Notes under the pieces: model-generated
What the model was told of the DNA's origin: nothing
Databases searched by the model: none
What the model saw: the letters and a program-made list of their open reading frames with translations, nothing else
Made by a program: the position numbers and the translations under genes
Assembly (NCBI GenBank): GCA_003695505.1
Contig: RFIY01000291.1
Location: 1 to 17,697 of the forward strand
Reading direction: 5' to 3'
Origin: J088 sp003695505 [NCBI: Candidatus Dadabacteria bacterium]
GTDB taxonomy: Bacteria; J088
DNA length: 17,697 nucleotides
Shown here: positions 14,234 through 17,697 of the stretch, piece after piece
Position numbering within the stretch: position 1 is the stretch's first letter
Layout of the letters: the number at the start of each line of letters is the position of its first letter

Positions 14234-16006
14234 TCAGAAGATCAGATTGAACTGCAACCCGACGGTCAAATAGCCTCCGCCGACTTCGTACCCCGGATAA
14301 CCAGGCGTCAGGATTTGTGGATTGCGAACGAGGTCTTCGAGTTCGCTGAGCGCCTGGATGGGCTCATCGAACTCGGCGTCCGGATATCCGTCGGCGTCAT
14401 TGGTCTGGCTGAGAATCCGTTGCGAACTCTTCGCGGTGTGCGTCGTCTTCAGCATCTGATACTGCAGATGGACGCCAGCGGTTGCAAAGCTGAGAATCTG
14501 ATACTGCAGGTAGCCGCTGACCATATGCGTGTCGGCGTCAAGGATGTTGAAAATTCCATTTTGTTCCGGCACCGGGTTCGGATCGAACTGGTAGCCTGCG
14601 GACGCGATAATCTTGTCCTTTTCGTAGGCGATGCCGAAGCTTGGCGCGATAATGTCCTTCAGCTTGTTGTTCTTGTCGTTTTTGTCCCAGACGCTTATCG
14701 AAATGTCACTCGGGATCGCCGAATCGACGAGGCTGCAGATCATGTCCTGGGCCGTATCCCCGGAAACAAGCGAGCCAAGGTCGATCGAACTGAGGATGTC
14801 GCCAACCAGCTCATCGAGATCCTGAAATGTGTTGACCAGATCGCAGGCGCTTTGGGCTAACGCGGTTCCGCCAATGTTGGCCTCGATGGCGAATGGCGGA
14901 ATGTAGCGCGACCATTGCTTCCAGGTGACGTCGGCCATGACCGACAGGCCGTCAAGCGGGTAGAACGCGAATCCGCCGGCCACCTGCCGTGGCGTGAACA
15001 GGCCCCCGGCGAGGATTTCGGCCGGAATCGTGCGCGTACCAAATGCCGATTCGAGCAACAGGTCGACCTGCGCGTTGATGTCGACGCGCTGTTCGTTACG
15101 GAAGCGGACGCCAACGTCGACCCAGTCCGTCGGCGAGTACTGAATACCGGCAATAGGCGTGATGGTGATCGGCAGATCGACCTTGCCGTCGATATAGAAC
15201 AGGATGTCCTGAAAGTTGGGATCGGGGCTGAGAATATTGCCGATCGAGAACTCCGGCGGCAGGATCGTCGTAATGTCGACGTTGGCATTGACGTTGACCA
15301 GGATGTCTGCGCCGACGCCGAGGCGTAGTCCCTCAATGACTTCGATGGCGCCGGCGGCGTCCACGACGATGCGATGCGGAAAATCGTCGTATTCCAGAAA
15401 ATACGGTGTTGTCGGGCCCTTGATGCGCTGATAGAGGATCGGCCCGAACGGCACGAAAATACCGATGCCCGCCGCAGCGAATGCTTCCTCCGGGTTGATG
15501 GCCAGTGGCATGGCCATGCCGATCGTTGCACCGTGCAGATCGCGTGGATTTTCGGCGCCATCGATGCTGCGCTGATACAGATCCTGGACGGCCTGGCGCA
15601 GCCCCTTGGTATCCGCGGTGCCATTGACGCCATTGACGTACTGGTTATAGCGTTCGATGTCGCTTTCGCAGTCGTCCTGGTTGCTCGCGGACGCGCAAGC
15701 CGTCGCCATGTCGATGGGTTCGAATGCGCTGAGGTCGAGGAGATCGGTGTTCTCATCAGGTTGATAACGGAGCAGCGGATGTGCGTATACATACGAGAAC
15801 GACACGTCACGCCGCTTCTGCTTGATCAGGCCGGCCGGATTGTAATAGACGGATGATGCGCCCTGGGCTCCGCCCGCAAGGGCATTGCCGCGGCCGATGC
15901 CAGCGCTGTCGAAGCCGATGATGTTCCAGGGGTTTGCGAACGTACTGAACGGAAACAGGCAAACGCCGAGCGCCAGAACAGTCGCGAACAGTTTCAGTCG
16001 GGGCAT
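14234..16006 (-). CDS. OmpP1/FadL/TodX-family outer-membrane transport protein
   Basis: A 590-residue protein with a Sec signal peptide cleaved after Ala24 (STFA then NPW). The FadL family signature follows: a Gly/Ala-rich N-terminal hatch region ending in SVYYNPAGL at residues 52-60. Alternating hydrophobic strands run through the rest, and the last residue is Phe (QFNLIF), the usual outer-membrane insertion signal. Family members form 14-stranded barrels that admit hydrophobic compounds such as long-chain fatty acids or aromatic hydrocarbons. At 590 residues it is well over 100 longer than E. coli FadL (446). The extra length includes an Asp/Asn-rich region and a Cys-containing segment near 390-430. 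AGAGGAG (plus-strand 16017-16023) precedes the ATG by 10 bases. It is first in an operon with a lipoprotein and a multihaem cytochrome, an unusual context for FadL. Confidence 0.92.
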   Translation of the reverse strand: MPRLKLFATVLALGVCLFPFSTFANPWNIIGFDSAGIGRGNALAGGAQGASSVYYNPAGLIKQKRRDVSFSYVYAHPLLRYQPDENTDLLDLSAFEPIDMATACASASNQDDCESDIERYNQYVNGVNGTADTKGLRQAVQDLYQRSIDGAENPRDLHGATIGMAMPLAINPEEAFAAAGIGIFVPFGPILYQRIKGPTTPYFLEYDDFPHRIVVDAAGAIEVIEGLRLGVGADILVNVNANVDITTILPPEFSIGNILSPDPNFQDILFYIDGKVDLPITITPIAGIQYSPTDWVDVGVRFRNEQRVDINAQVDLLLESAFGTRTIPAEILAGGLFTPRQVAGGFAFYPLDGLSVMADVTWKQWSRYIPPFAIEANIGGTALAQSACDLVNTFQDLDELVGDILSSIDLGSLVSGDTAQDMICSLVDSAIPSDISISVWDKNDKNNKLKDIIAPSFGIAYEKDKIIASAGYQFDPNPVPEQNGIFNILDADTHMVSGYLQYQILSFATAGVHLQYQMLKTTHTAKSSQRILSQTNDADGYPDAEFDEPIQALSELEDLVRNPQILTPGYPGYEVGGGYLTVGLQFNLIF

Positions 16007-16393
16007 CACGAAGAAACTCCTCTGTGGTGCAGGGGCAGGTCTACAGGTACGCAGAGCGCACCGGGTCGACGCAGGAATTTGCCTGTGCCGACTGGCATAA
16101 AGGTTAGCCGAATTCCATTCAACTCGCCAACGGCGCCGCCGCCTGGTATCAGGTAGCGCGCTGCATTTCGACACGGTGTTTGCGGGAGGTGAGCCGGCCG
16201 GCCTGCCGGTGGCGGCGTTCCAGTGGGCGGCCCATTGTCGTCTGTGCTAAAATCACTTGTTCAGGTGCGTGCGCTTTGTGATCGCGTGCGCGAAATGTGC
16301 AATGTTACAGTCACGCCGAATCGCGCCGCAGCGGCCGAGAAGCCGCAAGACGCGCGGCGTGCAGCCCAATTCTACGACAGGCAAGGGGTTTCC
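16007..16393. other. Divergent intergenic region between the FadL-type operon and rpsP
   Basis: These 387 bases contain no gene I can support. On the minus strand, TTGAAT and TATGCC with a 17-base spacer (plus-strand 16094-16122) are a weak promoter candidate for the barrel operon. On the plus strand, an extended -10 at 16245-16253 is a candidate rpsP promoter. The rpsP leader after it holds nested GC-rich stems (16324-16359). The usual upstream neighbour ffh is absent. Confidence 0.5.
16245..16253 (+). promoter_or_regulatory. Candidate extended -10 promoter of rpsP-rimM-trmD
   Basis: TGCTAAAAT (16245-16253) is an extended -10 with five of six matches to TATAAT. No clear -35 is seen at the right distance. 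Use of this site would give a leader of about 130 bases before rpsP. Confidence 0.42.
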
Positions 16394-16774
16394 ATGTCCG
16401 TTCGGATTCGTTTGCAACGAAAGGGTCGCAAGAAGCGCCCGTTTTACCGTATTGTTGCCGCTGACCGGCAGGCGCCGCGCGATGGCCGGTTCATTGAATT
16501 ACTCGGAACCTACGACCCGCTGCAGGATCCGCCCGCGATTCGACTCAAGCAGGATCGTGTCGACTACTGGCTGTCTCAGGGTGCGCAGCCGACCGATACC
16601 GCGGAGCGCCTGATCACCGCCGTGCGCGAGGGTAAGGAGCTGCGTGCGCGCGAAAAGCCATCGCATCGTCGCCGCAAGGCAGAAAAGGCTGCCGTGCGGG
16701 AAGCCGCTGCAACCGAGGCGACTCAGGCGTCTGAGCCTGCTGCTGAGGAAGCTCCGGCCGAAGAAGAAGCCTGA
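16394..16774 (+). CDS. rpsP: 30S ribosomal protein S16
   Basis: A 126-residue protein. The first 80 residues are a clear S16 domain: [20 protein letters not shown] at the start, [20 protein letters not shown] at 21-40 with the highly conserved R-D-G-R-F-I-E-x-L-G-x-Y motif, and residues 41-62 including the conserved [10 protein letters not shown]16 binds 16S rRNA and helps assemble the small subunit. AAGGGG at 16383-16388 lies 5 bases before the ATG. Upstream in-frame starts would add an unrelated 57-residue extension. Typical S16 is about 80-90 residues. Here a basic stretch (83-99) is followed by an Ala/Glu-rich acidic tail (100-126). rimM follows after 4 bases. Confidence 0.97.
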   Translation: MSVRIRLQRKGRKKRPFYRIVAADRQAPRDGRFIELLGTYDPLQDPPAIRLKQDRVDYWLSQGAQPTDTAERLITAVREGKELRAREKPSHRRRKAEKAAVREAAATEATQASEPAAEEAPAEEEA

Positions 16775-16778
16775 GCCG

Positions 16779-17309
16779 GTGCCGACAGACCGTCGGCGTA
16801 CCCACCCGGATGATCTCTGGCTGGAGATCGGGCAGATCGTACGTCCCCATGGACTACATGGGTCTCTTCAGTTTCGTTCCTGGAGTGGCAACCTCGATCC
16901 TGTGGATGCGGGGCAGGAGCTGCGGCTTGTGCTGCGCAGCGGGGAAGAGATCGACATCCAGGTTCAATCGATGCGCCCGTTCAAGAAGGGCGCGCTGCTC
17001 GATCTGGCCGGCGTGCGCACTGTCACCGAGGCCGACAGACTGAGGCAGGCGCGTGTCCTGGTGCCGCGCGGTGTGCTTGAGCCGCCGGGCGAAGACGAGG
17101 TCTTTCTGAACGACCTGCTCGGTCTTGAGGCCGTGCTGCCGGACGGAACCGTCGCGGGGACCGTCCACGACGCGGTTGACACGGGTCCCGTATTGACGCT
17201 GTTGATTGATGGCCCGTTCCCGGGTGCGGTGCCGTACCATCACGAATGGGTAGGCGATCCGGATTTCGACGCCGGCCGGCTGCCGTTGAAGCGGAAGCCG
17301 ATTGCCTGA
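16779..17309 (+). CDS. rimM: Ribosome maturation factor RimM
   Basis: A 176-residue RimM, an assembly factor that binds S19 and helps mature the 3' domain of 16S rRNA. The N-terminal domain opens with LEIGQIVRPHGLHGSLQFRS (15-34), the family's G-x-I-x-x-x-H-G-x-x-G signature. The PRC-barrel domain begins near 106 (DEVFLNDLLGLEAVLPDG) and includes PYHHEWV (152-158). The start is GTG at 16779, 4 bases after the rpsP stop. The frame is open further upstream inside rpsP, but those starts lack family similarity and would overlap rpsP by more than 100 bases. The ribosome binding site is weak, which suits coupling to rpsP translation. The stop overlaps the trmD start (TGATG). Confidence 0.95.
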   Translation: MPTDRRRTHPDDLWLEIGQIVRPHGLHGSLQFRSWSGNLDPVDAGQELRLVLRSGEEIDIQVQSMRPFKKGALLDLAGVRTVTEADRLRQARVLVPRGVLEPPGEDEVFLNDLLGLEAVLPDGTVAGTVHDAVDTGPVLTLLIDGPFPGAVPYHHEWVGDPDFDAGRLPLKRKPIA

Positions 17310-17697
17310 TGCAGATTGACCTGTTTACGCTGTTTCCCGCATTTTTTGAGTCGCCGCTATCGGTCAGCTTGCCGGGGCGAGCGATCCGGGATGGTGTGCT
17401 GGCGGTTCGGTGCATTGATTTTCGTAAATACGCGACCGATCGCCATCGCACCGTGGACGACACGCCCTACGGTGGTGGGCCTGGTATGTTGCTGCGACCG
17501 GAGCCAATCGTCGCGGCGTTCGAGGACAACCCGTTGCCGACCGGCGGCCGCAGAATCTATCTGACACCCTGGGGACGCCCACTGCGGCAGCCGCTGGTCG
17601 AGGAGCTCGCTGCGCTGCCGGCGCTCCAGATGCTCTGCGGTCGATATGAGGGCGTGGACGAACGTGTTATCGACGGCTGGATCGATGACTGCATTTC
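17309..17697 (+). CDS. trmD: tRNA (guanine37-N1)-methyltransferase, N-terminal part
   Basis: The first 129 residues of TrmD, running off the window end. TrmD methylates G37 of tRNAs that read CNN codons, preventing +1 frameshifts. It is a knotted SPOUT enzyme. Recognisable parts are MQIDLFTLFPAFFESPLS at the start, the tRNA/SAM-loop motif DDTPYGGGPGM at 50-60, and LCGRYEGVDERVID at 109-122, part of the trefoil-knot SAM site. The ATG shares one base with the rimM TGA, so the genes are translationally coupled. rplS is expected next by analogy with other proteobacteria but is outside the window. Confidence 0.96.
   Translation, partial: MQIDLFTLFPAFFESPLSVSLPGRAIRDGVLAVRCIDFRKYATDRHRTVDDTPYGGGPGMLLRPEPIVAAFEDNPLPTGGRRIYLTPWGRPLRQPLVEELAALPALQMLCGRYEGVDERVIDGWIDDCI

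Noticed and set aside
14234-16006. MtrB-type porin of a known electron conduit
   Set aside because: The NPAGL-type hatch and overall signature are those of the FadL/OmpP1 family, not of the larger MtrB or PCC barrels.
16223-16393. N-terminal extension of S16 from an upstream in-frame ATG
   Set aside because: The added 57 residues have no similarity to S16, while ATG 16394 has a good ribosome binding site and the canonical N-terminus.

Overview
This is a GC-rich stretch (roughly 60% by eye) of a Gram-negative bacterial chromosome. Several features fit a gammaproteobacterium or close relative with an aerobic, lipid- or hydrophobic-substrate-using lifestyle. These are the rpsP-rimM-trmD order, four predicted outer-membrane-type lipoproteins, a FadL-family barrel, DnaA boxes of the TTTTCCACA type and a textbook NrdR box pair. 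The taxonomic call is an inference from gene content, not from a marker alignment. I see no mobile elements, CRISPR arrays, tRNAs or rRNAs.

Layout. (1) 2-2384, plus strand: the 3' part of a long-chain acyl-CoA synthetase-like gene, then two lipoprotein genes, one with a sialidase-like beta-propeller signature and one with a SmpA/OmlA (BamE-like) pattern. (2) 2374-5791, minus strand: a two-gene operon of a COG3573-type FAD dehydrogenase and a thiamine-diphosphate enzyme, separated by one base, with a perfect palindrome in the promoter region. (3) 5888-6568, minus: an exported protein of unknown function with a Pro/Ala tail, divergent from (4) 6668-7552, plus: a long-chain trans-polyprenyl diphosphate synthase. 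(5) 7553-11412: a regulatory region with DnaA boxes, two NrdR boxes over a sigma70-like promoter and a 5'-UTR hairpin, followed by nrdJ, an adenosylcobalamin-dependent class II ribonucleotide reductase that ends at a very strong bidirectional terminator. (6) 11505-16006, minus: an apparent operon of a FadL-type outer-membrane barrel, a small lipoprotein and an 11-haem c-type cytochrome lipoprotein. (7) 16394-17697, plus: rpsP, rimM and the start of trmD.

How the parts may work together. NrdJ supplies dNTPs, and its upstream region suggests dual control: NrdR senses dATP/ATP, and DnaA links the gene to replication, as known for class I nrdAB in E. coli. The most unusual unit is the barrel-lipoprotein-multihaem cytochrome operon, which could place a redox chain at the outer membrane. 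The second is the flavin dehydrogenase/ThDP enzyme pair, which looks catabolic but has no assignable substrate. Both proposals are inferences from domain content and gene spacing.
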